A stretch of DNA of 64,000 nt from Clostridiisalibacter paucivorans DSM 22131 (GCF_000620125.1 NZ_JHVL01000010.1:12936-76935), one strand, 5' to 3'. Positions 25,519 to 35,207 are shown, counted from the stretch's first letter. Notes: a model not told the origin generated them from the letters alone. Numbers and translations are program-made.

Positions 25519-26376
25519 TTATTGATTGTTTAAATTTTGTGATAATAATGATTGTATTTCTTCAAGGTTATCAAAATGTGACATCAATTTGTCCTTCATG
25601 TTGAAACTTAATATTACTATCAATATCTCTATTAGACAGATAGTAGATGAAATAAAGTTATGAAATACAAGAGAGTCGCTATGACTCTTTAAAGAATATT
25701 TAGAATTCTTAGACAATGGTGAGTTATCACTATCTGTTATAGATATATATGTGAAGTTATTTTTAAAAAGATATTGAGCAAGATTGATAATACTATGAGA
25801 GTACTTAGGAAAAGATATGAGAATAAAACAATCATCCGTTGTGGCTCTTGCAAAATCTATACTTGACTCCATTATATCTCCTACTTCCAGAGTTACGCTA
25901 TCAATATTTATAAGCCGCAATCTACTATTTATATATTCTGCGATAACTTTAGATATACCTTGACCACATATGTATATACGCCTTGATTTACTAATTAAAT
26001 ACGATATTTCTTGAAATTTCTCTATACTATTATGGCTAAGTGCCCTCTCATAGTTTAGTTTATGAATTTGAATAATATTATTATATACATCTTTTAGATT
26101 ATCCAGCTCTTGAAGTGAAGACTTTATCTCATTAGGAACATGAAGCTGTTTCTTTATTAGTTCCTGAAATGATTTTTTTAATTCAGTAAAGGAATCTATC
26201 TCAATACTCTTACAAAAATTCAATATAGTTACTTCTGAAACATCTATTTCTTGACTTATATCTTTTAAACTCATAAAACCTACTTTACCTCTATTTTTTA
26301 TGAGGTATTCAGCAATAATCTTTTGTTTATTGCTCAACCGTTCCATATTGTTCAATATATTATCAACTATCGTCAA
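25519..26376 (-). CDS. MurR/RpiR-family transcriptional regulator
   Basis: About 285 residues: an N-terminal RpiR helix-turn-helix (residues about 1-75, with DISQEIDVSEVTILNFCKSI as recognition region) and a C-terminal SIS sugar-isomerase-like domain (about 110-260, SKSRRIYICGQGISKVIAEY then FILISFPKYSHSI). Such proteins bind phosphosugars or other phosphorylated or acidic effectors and repress or activate adjacent genes. A TTG start at 26376 is preferred to GTG 26382 because AAGGAGG gives better spacing. Matching dyads upstream of this gene and of the peptide operon suggest autoregulation plus control of peptide uptake; the neighbouring asparaginase could also be a target. In murein-recycling relatives the effector is MurNAc-6-P, so muropeptide uptake by the adjacent ABC system is worth considering. 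Confidence 0.88.
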   Translation of the reverse strand: MTIVDNILNNMERLSNKQKIIAEYLIKNRGKVGFMSLKDISQEIDVSEVTILNFCKSIEIDSFTELKKSFQELIKKQLHVPNEIKSSLQELDNLKDVYNNIIQIHKLNYERALSHNSIEKFQEISYLISKSRRIYICGQGISKVIAEYINSRLRLINIDSVTLEVGDIMESSIDFARATTDDCFILISFPKYSHSIINLAQYLFKNNFTYISITDSDNSPLSKNSKYSLKSHSDSLVFHNFISSTICLIEILIVILSFNMKDKLMSHFDNLEEIQSLLSQNLNNQ

Positions 26377-26443
26377 ATACACCCCTCCTTTTTAAAAATA
26401 ATACTATATTCAATCGGTATAGTCAATATATTTTTTTATAATT

Positions 26444-26461
26444 TTAAAGTAATTACTTTAA
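26444..26461. promoter_or_regulatory. RpiR-type operator between rpiR and asparaginase
   Basis: A perfect 18-bp palindrome TTAAAGTAATTACTTTAA, 68 nt upstream of the rpiR start and 160 nt upstream of the asparaginase ATG. It shares both six-base arms with the dyad in front of the peptide operon. A lone half site TTAAAG occurs at about 26559. Confidence 0.6.
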
Positions 26462-26622
26462 TTTCTGAATTTTATTCACATTTCCATCTATTGGTATGCC
26501 TTTTATTTGTATTAAATACTATAAAATTATTATAATTATATATCTTTATTAATAATTTTTAAAGTGGAATATAAAATATTATGATATAATATAAAATATA
26601 TTTAATGCGAGGGGGCTTACAA

Positions 26623-27630
26623 ATGTCTATAATAGCAAAAACTTATAGAGGAAATATGGTAGACCTTACTCATATAGGACATATTGCAGTAGTTAACCAT
26701 AAAGGAGAGCTGCTGTATTATTATGGAGATCCTAACAGGGTAACATTTGCCAGATCATCAGCTAAACCTATACAAGCTATACCAGTTTTAGAAAGTGGGG
26801 CAATTGAAAAATATGGAATTACAGATAAAGAAATAGCCATATTCTGTGCTTCTCATAGTGGTGAAGATTTCCACGTGAAAACCGTGGAAAGTATTTTAAA
26901 AAAAGCCGAACTAAATAAAGACTATCTTCAATGTGGTTCACACTACCCCATAGCCAACTATGCCTCAAAGGAATTAAAAAGCAAAGGACTAGAGCCTGAA
27001 AATATACATTGTAATTGCTCAGGCAAACACTCTGGCATGCTAATAACGGCTAAATACTATGGTGAAGATTTAGATTCTTATTATAAACAGGAACATCCTG
27101 TACAAAGAAGAATAATGAATACCTTATCGGAAGTCTGTGAATATGATGAAAATAAGATAATCACAGCAATTGATGGATGTGGAGTGCCAGTTCATGCCAT
27201 GCCTTTATATAAATTTGCCCATGGTTTTGCTAAACTATCTAAACCTGAAGTATTTAATCCCATTAGAAAAAAAGTGGTATCGAAAATTATAACATCAATG
27301 ACTAAATATCCTGAAATGGTAGGAGGAACTAACAGAATTTGTACTGATTTAATGAAAATTTGTGGTGACAGACTTTTCGCTAAATCTGGAGCTTCTGCTT
27401 ATTATGCCATTGGATTAAAGGATAAAGGCATAGGAATAGCTTTTAAAATTGAAGATGGAAATTCTAAAATTATGCCAGCAATAGTATTGGAAACATTAAA
27501 ACAATTAAAAATTATAACAGACAAGGAATTGAAACAATTAGAAAAGTATTATATATTAGATATTAAAAATCATAAGAAAGAAATAGTTGGTCAAACAAAA
27601 ACAGAGTTTGATTTGATTAAAAATAACTAA
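26623..27630 (+). CDS. Asparaginase (AnsA/thermolabile type, PF06089)
   Basis: 335 residues, a member of the asparaginase family unlike the classical E. coli enzymes (Rhizobium etli AnsA type), hydrolysing L-asparagine to aspartate and ammonia. Recognisable blocks: TFARSSAKPIQAIPV (about 46-60), IAIFCASHSGE (about 77-87), NCSGKHSGML (about 136-145), and DGCGVPVHAMPL. The start is ATG 26623 because GAGGGGG lies just upstream; the frame is open a few codons earlier. One of only three plus-strand genes; convergent with asnS and separated by a shared hairpin. Upstream lies the divergent rpiR gene with a palindromic operator candidate. The nearby TATAAT at 26585-26590 may be its -10, with no good -35. 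Confidence 0.87.
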   Translation: MSIIAKTYRGNMVDLTHIGHIAVVNHKGELLYYYGDPNRVTFARSSAKPIQAIPVLESGAIEKYGITDKEIAIFCASHSGEDFHVKTVESILKKAELNKDYLQCGSHYPIANYASKELKSKGLEPENIHCNCSGKHSGMLITAKYYGEDLDSYYKQEHPVQRRIMNTLSEVCEYDENKIITAIDGCGVPVHAMPLYKFAHGFAKLSKPEVFNPIRKKVVSKIITSMTKYPEMVGGTNRICTDLMKICGDRLFAKSGASAYYAIGLKDKGIGIAFKIEDGNSKIMPAIVLETLKQLKIITDKELKQLEKYYILDIKNHKKEIVGQTKTEFDLIKNN

Positions 27631-27640
27631 AAGTCTTAAA

Positions 27641-27682
27641 ATAATTCCTCTGTCCTTTTTATAAAAAAGACAGAGGAATTAT
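27641..27682. terminator. Bidirectional terminator between asparaginase and asnS
   Basis: Arms ATAATTCCTCTGTC and GACAGAGGAATTAT pair perfectly, and the inner CTTTTT/AAAAAAG extends the stem. It lies 10 nt after the asparaginase stop and 3 nt from the asnS stop on the other strand. The U-run is weak on both sides, but the place between convergent genes fits. Confidence 0.7.
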
Positions 27683-27685
27683 AAA

Positions 27686-29077
27686 TTAAAATTCTGCTGA
27701 TTTTACTGTTCTTGGGAATGGTATTACGTCTCTTATATTTGACATCCCAGTAATATACATAATTATCCTTTCGAACCCTAATCCAAATCCTGCGTGTTTT
27801 GTTCCTCCATATTTCCTAAGCTCCATATACCACCAATAGTCTTCTTTGTCCAATTCCATTTCATCTATTCTACTTTCTAATACATCTAATCTTTCTTCCC
27901 TTTGACTTCCTCCTATAATCTCTCCTACTCCTGGTACTAATAAATCCATTGCTGCTACAGTCTTATTGTCATCATTTAATCTCATATAAAAGGCCTTTAT
28001 TTCTTTAGGGTAGTCCGTTACAAACACAGGTTTTTTATATATTTTTTCTGTTATATACCTCTCATGTTCTGTTTGAAGATCACATCCCCATTCTACAGAG
28101 TATTTAAACTCCTCTTTTGATTCCTTCAACAACTCTATGGCCTTTGTATAACTTATTCTTTCAAAGTCAGAATTTACAATATTTTTAAGTCTATCTATTA
28201 CTCCCTTAGCTATAAATTTATTGAAGAATTCCATCTCCTCTGGAGCATTTTCAAATACATAATTAATTATGTATTTGATCATATCCTCAGCCAATTCCAT
28301 ATTGTCTATTAAATCGGCGAAGGCTATCTCTGGCTCTATCATCCAAAATTCTGCCGCATGTCTTGCTGTATTAGAGTTTTCTGCTCTAAATGTAGGACCA
28401 AAGGTATATACATTTCTAAATGCCAATGCAAATATCTCTGCCTCTAATTGTCCACTAACTGTAAGATTCGTTTCTTTTCCAAAAAAATCCTTTGAATAAT
28501 CTATTTTACCCTCTTCTGTTTTAGGTACATCTTTTAGATCTAAAGTAGTTACCTTAAACATTTCTCCTGCACCCTCTGCATCACTTCCTGTTATTATAGG
28601 GGTATGGGCATATACGAACCCTCTATCTTGAAAAAATTTATGTATAGCATATGCAACCAATGAACGCACCCTAAATACGGCAGAAAATGTATTGCTTCTA
28701 GGTCTAAGATGGGATATAGATCTTAAATACTCAAATGTATGTCTTTTCTTTTGCAATGGATAATCTGATGCTGATTCCCCTTCTACTACTATATTAGTTG
28801 CACGCATCTCAAAGGATTGTTTAGCTTGTGGAGTTTCTACTAATTTTCCCTGTACTATTACAGATGCACTTATATTTAACTTAGATATATCTTCAAAATT
28901 ATCTAAATCCTGTTCAAATACCACTTGAATATTTTTGAAAAAACTACCATCATTTAATTCCATAAACCCAAATTTTTTAAGCACCCTAGATGTCCTAATC
29001 CATCCAGCTATTGTTATTTCTTTTTCTAGATATTTTTCTGGATTCCTAAAAATATCTTTAACCATTATAGTTTCCAT
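27686..29077 (-). CDS. asnS: Asparaginyl-tRNA synthetase
   Basis: 463-residue class IIb aminoacyl-tRNA synthetase. An N-terminal OB-fold anticodon-binding domain ([20 protein letters not shown]) is followed by the class II core: motif 2 region [20 protein letters not shown] and motif 3 [13 protein letters not shown] near the C-terminus. The sequence [14 protein letters not shown] with Asn-type, not Asp-type, discrimination and the length favour AsnRS over AspRS. GGAGGGAAAGACA precedes ATG 29077. It is preceded by a T-box leader with an AAC specifier, so expression rises when tRNA-Asn is uncharged. Convergent with the asparaginase gene, which consumes the same amino acid. Confidence 0.95.
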   Translation of the reverse strand: METIMVKDIFRNPEKYLEKEITIAGWIRTSRVLKKFGFMELNDGSFFKNIQVVFEQDLDNFEDISKLNISASVIVQGKLVETPQAKQSFEMRATNIVVEGESASDYPLQKKRHTFEYLRSISHLRPRSNTFSAVFRVRSLVAYAIHKFFQDRGFVYAHTPIITGSDAEGAGEMFKVTTLDLKDVPKTEEGKIDYSKDFFGKETNLTVSGQLEAEIFALAFRNVYTFGPTFRAENSNTARHAAEFWMIEPEIAFADLIDNMELAEDMIKYIINYVFENAPEEMEFFNKFIAKGVIDRLKNIVNSDFERISYTKAIELLKESKEEFKYSVEWGCDLQTEHERYITEKIYKKPVFVTDYPKEIKAFYMRLNDDNKTVAAMDLLVPGVGEIIGGSQREERLDVLESRIDEMELDKEDYWWYMELRKYGGTKHAGFGLGFERIIMYITGMSNIRDVIPFPRTVKSAEF

Positions 29078-29100
29078 TGTCTTTCCCTCCTTTTATACAC

Positions 29101-29137
29101 AAAAAACTTCCGTCTCCTTATAAAAGGGACGAAAGTT
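29101..29137 (-). terminator. Rho-independent terminator of the asnS T-box
   Basis: Stem AACTTTCGTCCC/GGAGACGGAAGTT on the minus strand, followed by a U-run (plus-strand AAAAAA at 29101-29106). The T-box core upstream can pair with its 5' side to form the antiterminator. Confidence 0.9.
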
Positions 29138-29345
29138 ATCATTCGCGGTGCCACCCTTATTGTCAAAATGACCACCTCTTTGGACAGTATCTGCCCCCAG
29201 TATTTAACGAACTGGCATCGTCTAATCCTACTTTCTAATAAGATTTCAGTTAGAAACTCAGAGATGTTCTTCAATATAAGGCTAGTATCGACCTTTCACC
29301 GTCGTCGACTCGCTCTAACATCACCTTAAATCTACTCTTCTCGTC
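29101..29345 (-). promoter_or_regulatory. T-box leader, tRNA-Asn specific
   Basis: The minus strand carries the T-box core AGGGTGGCACCGCG (29157-29144), which pairs with the uncharged tRNA acceptor end, followed by a terminator hairpin. Upstream is a structured stem I region to about 29345, in which the codon AAC (complement of 29268-29266) lies in GAAGAACATCTC, matching an asparagine specifier. A TATAAT-like box lies near 29360. A 69-codon open frame here is only a by-product of the leader. Confidence 0.93.
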
Positions 29346-29429
29346 ATAGTCAATATGATTATATACTTTTCCTTTGATTATAATATATTGTACCCATTAT
29401 GTCAAAATATACTTATTAAAAAATAAATT

Positions 29430-31439
29430 TTAAAATACCATTACAACTAATGCCACAATAAGCATTATAGCAAATATAAATATGGAATAAGTCAAACTAT
29501 TGAGATTGCCCCTTACCCTTAACATTATATCTGAAATAGAACTAACTTCATGTTCTACATATCCATTTATTTCATCTGTTTTAGAGGCCAATACTACAGC
29601 CTTTGAATTCATCCTTTGTTTAAATTGTTCTCTATGTTTCCCAGTACCTATCTCCATTTCACTAATCTTCTTCATAAAATCTGTTATACGTTTCACCACT
29701 GTTATTACCGCTTTATCTATTATATGAAACACCAATGAACTGGATTCAAATGTTATCTTTATTAAAGGTTTATATATATTTTTTTCTAAAGATGGCCATT
29801 TTAGAGATGGATTGACATATATCTTTTCTCCATTGTCCATCGCCTTCCATAGATATCTTTTTATAAATCCTATATATATGACTACTCCTAACAATGTGGT
29901 TATTATAGTCCCCTTTATTATTTCAAAACTATAAAAATGAGGAGTTATATCATGGGATACATCAAATAGTGGTAAAACACCCTTGAGCATATTAAATATT
30001 TTATATGGCCGTATACCAATATATATAATAACTATACTCAGTATTACCATTGGTAGTATTGCCCTCTTTTTTATATATTTTTTATATTGCCCAGTATATT
30101 TTTCATTTTGCTCTATGAATAAAGATACAAATATCTTCAAAAGATAAGCAACAGTAAATGCACTACTTATAGTAAAAATTACATTTGCAAATGTAAGCCA
30201 TGGATTATGATATATATGCATAGCCTCAATTAAAGCTTCATGAATCAAATTCTTACTTATGAATCCATTAAACCCAGGTATCCCTGTTATTGCAAACATG
30301 CCTACTATAAACAATAATCTAAGTCTTTTTTTATGTTTCCCAAATCCTCTGACTATATTTATACTTAAATCATGTAAAACCATATATACAATACCTGCAA
30401 TCAAAAATAATAGTACCTTAAACAGTGCATGATTTATAATATGATATAAGGTTCCATATACTGCAAAAGCCTTGTGATCCCCCAATATTCCCACTAAACC
30501 TATTCCTACAAATATATATCCTATTTGACTCATACTACTATAAGCCAATATACGTTTTACATTCCTCTGAAACATTGCTAAAAATCCACCTACAAACATA
30601 TTTATAAAGCCTAAAACAATTATTATAATAGAGAGTGTCATATCCGATTCCATCATTATATTTACTGTTATAATTATACCAAATACTCCTGCCTTTACTA
30701 ATATACCTGATAATATTGCACTGGCTGGTGTAGGTGCTGCTGGATGAGCCTTGGGCAACCATATATGCAAAGGAAACATCGCTGCTTTAACCCCAAAACC
30801 AATTATAAAAAAGACACTTACTAGATATCTTATATTCCCCAAACCTTCCATAGCCTTAGGCAACTGAGTTATGTTCAATGTAGCAGTATAGTCATACAAT
30901 ATGAATAATCCCAATAACAACACCAATCCACAGGCTACAGCCATGCTTAAATAAGATCTTCCTGCTTCATGGGCATATTTGTCTTCATCATGGATCACTA
31001 ATATATATGAAGTAAAGGACATAATCTCAAAGAAAGTAAATAGATTTAATAAATTCTCTGACAAAAAAATACCTATAGTACTTCCTAAAGTAAGCATAAA
31101 AAACGCATAATATCTATTTCTATTTTTATACCTTATTAAATACTGATTAGAGTATATGGATATTAAAAACCAGACAAATGATGTTATCCATACAAAGATA
31201 TATCTAAATACATCTAATTTTAAATACAGTCCTATACCCATTATATCTGGTATAAATACATCTATACCTCCATGGGTTGCTTTATTAAAAAGCATTGATA
31301 CAAATACTAGTTCTATACCTGTAGATATAATATTTAATACATCTCTATAGTTTTCATTCTTTTTTCCTATTATATATCCCAAAAAAGCTGAAATAAATGG
31401 TAATAATAATATTAGCAATAAACAATTTTGATAATCCAA
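29430..31439 (-). CDS. NuoL/MrpA-type proton-translocating antiporter subunit with C-terminal extension
   Basis: About 669 residues. NADH:quinone oxidoreductase subunit 5 / MrpA N-domain family: TM5 glutamate in FFEIMSFTSYILVIHDE and the TM7-8 block AHPAAPTPASAILSGILVKAG, expected to carry protons or sodium. The last ~160 residues leave the antiporter core: a hydrophilic, helix-forming stretch (KRITDFMKKISEMEIGTGK) and a final membrane helix (FIFAIMLIVALVVMV), which recalls the lateral helix plus last TM of NuoL. A TTG start at 31439 fits the ribosome site GAGGTGA better than GTG 31448. Last gene of the ten-gene Mrp operon. It lacks the MrpA C-terminal domains, which are separate small genes here. 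Confidence 0.85.
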   Translation of the reverse strand: MDYQNCLLLILLLPFISAFLGYIIGKKNENYRDVLNIISTGIELVFVSMLFNKATHGGIDVFIPDIMGIGLYLKLDVFRYIFVWITSFVWFLISIYSNQYLIRYKNRNRYYAFFMLTLGSTIGIFLSENLLNLFTFFEIMSFTSYILVIHDEDKYAHEAGRSYLSMAVACGLVLLLGLFILYDYTATLNITQLPKAMEGLGNIRYLVSVFFIIGFGVKAAMFPLHIWLPKAHPAAPTPASAILSGILVKAGVFGIIITVNIMMESDMTLSIIIIVLGFINMFVGGFLAMFQRNVKRILAYSSMSQIGYIFVGIGLVGILGDHKAFAVYGTLYHIINHALFKVLLFLIAGIVYMVLHDLSINIVRGFGKHKKRLRLLFIVGMFAITGIPGFNGFISKNLIHEALIEAMHIYHNPWLTFANVIFTISSAFTVAYLLKIFVSLFIEQNEKYTGQYKKYIKKRAILPMVILSIVIIYIGIRPYKIFNMLKGVLPLFDVSHDITPHFYSFEIIKGTIITTLLGVVIYIGFIKRYLWKAMDNGEKIYVNPSLKWPSLEKNIYKPLIKITFESSSLVFHIIDKAVITVVKRITDFMKKISEMEIGTGKHREQFKQRMNSKAVVLASKTDEINGYVEHEVSSISDIMLRVRGNLNSLTYSIFIFAIMLIVALVVMVF

Positions 31440-31461
31440 AAGCCTCACCTCTTTTTTATAT

Positions 31462-32919
31462 CTATATAAGGGCTCTAGCTATATCCTGTATATAGTGCAG
31501 TACAGCATTAGGGAATAGCCCCAAAATAATTACTATAAATGTAAGAGCTACTATAGGTCCTAACATCTTTATATTTGGATCTTTGTTTTCATATTGGATA
31601 TCTGGATCTGAACCAGAGAAAAATGCCGTAACAACTATGGGCACTAAATAAGCTGCAGTTAAAAAGGCACTCAATAATAGTATTACTGGAAACATAACTC
31701 TATTGGCATTTAGTCCACCCAATGCTAGATACCATTTGCTAACAAAACCATTGGTAGGTGGTATCCCCACTAGAGAGATAGATGCTATAGAAAAACAAAT
31801 CATAGTTATTGGCATTTCCCTTCCTATACCCTTTATTTCTTTTATACTTTTCTTTCCAGTCTTAAAATATATTGCCCCTGCACAGAAAAATAATGTTATC
31901 TTTATTACAGCATGATTTATAAGATGTAATAATCCCCCCACCAAACCATTTTCATTCAATAGTAATATACCTAGCAATATATATCCCAATTGACTTATTG
32001 TAGAATATGCCAATCTTTTTTTCAGATTATCTTGATGCAATGCTAGCAATGACCCCATAAGTATAGTTATTATAACCAATATCAAAATGTATATATCTCC
32101 ATCTATCTTCTGTATTATATCTACTCCAAATATAAAATAAGTAACTCTAATAAGGGCGAATATTCCCGATTTAACCACTGCCACAGCATGTAATAAAGAG
32201 CTTACTGGAGTAGGTGCTACCATTGCGGCAGGTAACCAAGAATGAAAGGGTACCAATGCAGCCTTCACTCCAAACCCTAAAAATAATGATATAAACACAA
32301 TAAGCAGAAGACTATATTCATTACTAGATATGTTATTAAGTATTCCCTGAGGTATAAAGCTTAAATCGTTGGCTATATAAAAAAGTAAAATCATGCCAAA
32401 GATAACCAATGTCGCTCCTCCGAAGGAATATATTAAATATTTTTTACCACTATCCAATGCCTCCTTAGAGCCTGCATGAATAACCATTGGAAATGTGGCC
32501 AATGTAAGAAACTCATAAAAAATATATAAAGTTATAAGATTGCCAGCAAAAGCTATACCTATGGTTATAGCTAATGTAATAGTGAAAAAAATAAAAAATT
32601 GCTTTTCCTTTCCCTCATGCTCCATATACTTTGAAGAATAAAATGTAGTAAATACCCAAAGTATCGATGCCAATGTTGAAAACATTATGCCCAATTTATC
32701 TATTTTAAAATATATATCCAAAAAGCTATTAAATTTAAAAATATGTATCTGAGTTTCTCCCTTTACATATAATACTGCTGTTAGCAATATTAGATTTATT
32801 ATTACTGAAGATATTACGAATATATTCCTTGCATTTTCTCTTTTGGGACTTATTGTAACCATAAAAATCGCTGCCAACACTGGAAATAATACTGGAATCA
32901 ATATTATATAATCAGTCAT
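31462..32919 (-). CDS. MrpD-like antiporter subunit (second copy)
   Basis: 485 residues, proton-translocating antiporter family (PF00361). TM5 glutamate in YIFYEFLTLATFPMVIH and the block AAMVAPTPVSSLLHAVAVVKSG with the conserved lysine. About 14 helices. It lies 15 nt after the preceding antiporter subunit and 13 nt before the next, so the operon encodes three such subunits in a row. Which of them are MrpA-, MrpD- or NuoN-like in function is not settled by sequence reading; this one is closest in feel to MrpD/NuoM. Membrane part of a multi-subunit cation/proton antiporter. Confidence 0.87.
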   Translation of the reverse strand: MTDYIILIPVLFPVLAAIFMVTISPKRENARNIFVISSVIINLILLTAVLYVKGETQIHIFKFNSFLDIYFKIDKLGIMFSTLASILWVFTTFYSSKYMEHEGKEKQFFIFFTITLAITIGIAFAGNLITLYIFYEFLTLATFPMVIHAGSKEALDSGKKYLIYSFGGATLVIFGMILLFYIANDLSFIPQGILNNISSNEYSLLLIVFISLFLGFGVKAALVPFHSWLPAAMVAPTPVSSLLHAVAVVKSGIFALIRVTYFIFGVDIIQKIDGDIYILILVIITILMGSLLALHQDNLKKRLAYSTISQLGYILLGILLLNENGLVGGLLHLINHAVIKITLFFCAGAIYFKTGKKSIKEIKGIGREMPITMICFSIASISLVGIPPTNGFVSKWYLALGGLNANRVMFPVILLLSAFLTAAYLVPIVVTAFFSGSDPDIQYENKDPNIKMLGPIVALTFIVIILGLFPNAVLHYIQDIARALI

Positions 32920-32933
32920 AACTACACCGTCCT

Positions 32934-34418
32934 CTATCCTTTAATTCCTGTCATTATAATACCTATTATTTCTTTAGACATAATACCTACTATTATCATA
33001 CTGGCTGTTAACAATAATACAGGCAATAACTCTTTTATAGGCTTATTTTTACCTTTATATATTTTGCCCTTTAGATTTTCTTCTCCAAAATATCCATTAA
33101 TAACTACAGGAAAATAATAAATAGCATTTAATAAACTACTTAAAAGCACCACTCCTAAATAGACTATTTTACCACTTTCTATACTGGCCAAAGATAAATA
33201 CCATTTACTAATAAATCCTGGCAATACTGGTATCCCTACCATGGATAATGCCCCTAAAGTAAATATAGCCAATGTTACAGGCATTTCTTTTCCTATGCCT
33301 TTCAAATCATCTAGTTTTTTCTTTCCTGTCTGTTCTATCATAGACCCTACTGATAAGAATAGAGAAGATTTAGTTACAGCATGACCTATAATATGAAAAT
33401 ATGCTATGCCCAATCCCAATTCATTGCCTAGCCCTATACCATAAAATATATATCCCATCTGTGCCACACTAGAATATGCAATAACTCTCTTTATATCTTT
33501 TTGTAATATAGCCAATACTGAGCCCACTATCATGCCAAGACTACCTAATATTAGTATTAATTTAAGTATGGGGAATACACTAACTATCTCAAACCCAAAC
33601 ATCCTATATAATATTTTAATCAAAAATAATACAAATGCCTTTAAGACAAGAGCAGACAATAATGCACTAGATGTGGATGGAGCACTGGAATGAGCATCGG
33701 GAAGCCAGACGTGTAACGGAAACATTGCGCTCTTAACTCCAAGACCAATAGTAAATAATCCCATAGTTATCAAAATAGTCTTTTGATATGATTCATATAC
33801 ATTTATTATCTCTTTATGAACAAATGTCATATTCAAATTACCAGTTATAGAATAAATAAATGCTATACCCATCAGTACAAGACCTGAACCTAAGCTACCT
33901 AGTACTAGATATTTTAATGTTGCCTTTATATTTTCTTTTTTATCCTTTACTACTATAATTCCACATGAAGCCAATGTGCTTACTTCTACAAATACAAATC
34001 CATTAAATAAATCATTTGTATAGGCAATCCCCAATAGTGACCCTATTAATATATTTATCAATAAATAGTATAGAGGTATTCTATTATCTTTAATATCTTT
34101 TTCAGCACTATATATTGAATACCACAATATCAATGTAGCTACTCCAGTAAATAATATAGACATTATTCCTTCTATGATTCCTATCTGAAATTCAATACCC
34201 CAAGGAGCATCCCAATGTCCTACCCTATAAAAGAAGCTACCATTGGTCCTTACATATACATAAGTTAGTACAGACAATATCATTGATATGATCATCGAAA
34301 CTATACTTAGTCCTTTAACAATCTTTTTATTTTTTATTATAGGCATAGTAAAAGAAGTAATAAATAGCATCAAAATAATTATTAACGGAAAATTCTTGAA
34401 AAATTCTATGTTAATCAC
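32934..34418 (-). CDS. mrpD: MrpD antiporter subunit (first copy)
   Basis: 494 residues, PF00361 family. Motifs FVFVEVSTLASCGIIVVKD (TM5 Glu) and DAHSSAPSTSSALLSALVLK (TM7-8 region with Lys). It immediately follows mrpC, as mrpD does in canonical mrp operons, with an 8-bp overlap: GTG 34418 is within the mrpC end, so translation is probably coupled. The product forms the proton/sodium path with the other large subunits. Confidence 0.87.
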   Translation of the reverse strand: MINIEFFKNFPLIIILMLFITSFTMPIIKNKKIVKGLSIVSMIISMILSVLTYVYVRTNGSFFYRVGHWDAPWGIEFQIGIIEGIMSILFTGVATLILWYSIYSAEKDIKDNRIPLYYLLINILIGSLLGIAYTNDLFNGFVFVEVSTLASCGIIVVKDKKENIKATLKYLVLGSLGSGLVLMGIAFIYSITGNLNMTFVHKEIINVYESYQKTILITMGLFTIGLGVKSAMFPLHVWLPDAHSSAPSTSSALLSALVLKAFVLFLIKILYRMFGFEIVSVFPILKLILILGSLGMIVGSVLAILQKDIKRVIAYSSVAQMGYIFYGIGLGNELGLGIAYFHIIGHAVTKSSLFLSVGSMIEQTGKKKLDDLKGIGKEMPVTLAIFTLGALSMVGIPVLPGFISKWYLSLASIESGKIVYLGVVLLSSLLNAIYYFPVVINGYFGEENLKGKIYKGKNKPIKELLPVLLLTASMIIVGIMSKEIIGIIMTGIKG

Positions 34419-34779
34419 TCCTCATCTTCATTATTTCGTTTAATTCTATAGTTCCATATTTTTCATATAATCTAATAGTAAGAGCCAACGCAAAGGCCGT
34501 TATACTCACTGCTACTACTATTCCTGTAAGCATTAATGCTGTAGGCACTGGATTTATATATGCATCAACTCCCTTGTGCGCCCCTCTTATAATGGGTGCC
34601 TCTCTTCCAGCTATATATCCCTTAGCAATAAAGAATAAGAATACAGCGGTATCCATTATATTCATTCCAATAATTTTTTTTATTAAATTATTATGCATAA
34701 GTAAAGTAGCAAAACCTACTCCAAATAAGATTATAGACCCTGTCTCTAAATAATTAGTAATCAATCCTTCCATGTACAT
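34411..34779 (-). CDS. mrpC: MrpC antiporter subunit (NuoK-like)
   Basis: 122 residues, three helices, NuoK/MrpC family: GVGFATLLMHNNLIKKIIGM and INPVPTALMLTGIVVAVSIT are characteristic. The end is a charged tail (RLYEKYGTIELNEIMKMR). Two ATGs are possible; the second (34773) has better spacing from GAGAGGG. It lies between mrpB and mrpD, the usual order. Confidence 0.9.
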   Translation of the reverse strand: MYMEGLITNYLETGSIILFGVGFATLLMHNNLIKKIIGMNIMDTAVFLFFIAKGYIAGREAPIIRGAHKGVDAYINPVPTALMLTGIVVAVSITAFALALTIRLYEKYGTIELNEIMKMRSD

Positions 34780-34787
34780 TACCCTCT

Positions 34788-35207
34788 CTATATATGTCCT
34801 TCATAAAATAAACTGAAAAAGAAATAAACTGTAACAGATACTATAGCTCCTACACATATATTAAGTGGTAAAAGATACCCACCACTCAATATATTTCCTG
34901 CATTACCCAATGGCATAGAAAACCCCTCTATATGACTCCCCCCTGTAATAAAACTAAATCCCTTTAAAATCCCATATATTATCAATGCAAAGGACAATAT
35001 CTTAATAAGCCTATTATAGCTAAATTTCTTAGATGCCTTTTCACTTCCCATAACCAACCTATATAGTATTAAACTAGCTCCGATTATAGTTCCACCTGCA
35101 AATCCCCCTCCAGGAGATAAATGTCCATGAAATATCACATATATACCAAATACCTGAATAAAAGGTATTACAAGTTTTGTAACTTCCTTCAATATAACTG
35201 TATTCAT
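34788..35207 (-). CDS. mrpB: MrpB antiporter subunit
   Basis: 139 residues, MnhB/MrpB family, with the diagnostic GHLSPGGGFAGGTIIGASLI after a first helix that brings FIQVFGIYVIFHG. Four helices. AGGAGG precedes ATG 35207, which overlaps the stop of the MbhE-like gene by ATGA. In standard mrp operons this follows the MrpA C-terminal domain, and here it follows two small genes that correspond to that domain. Confidence 0.9.
   Translation of the reverse strand: MNTVILKEVTKLVIPFIQVFGIYVIFHGHLSPGGGFAGGTIIGASLILYRLVMGSEKASKKFSYNRLIKILSFALIIYGILKGFSFITGGSHIEGFSMPLGNAGNILSGGYLLPLNICVGAIVSVTVYFFFSLFYEGHI

Noticed and set aside
29065-29274. A 69-codon minus-strand open frame upstream of asnS
   Set aside because: It lies wholly in the T-box leader and its terminator, has no family likeness, and its sequence is explained by RNA structure.
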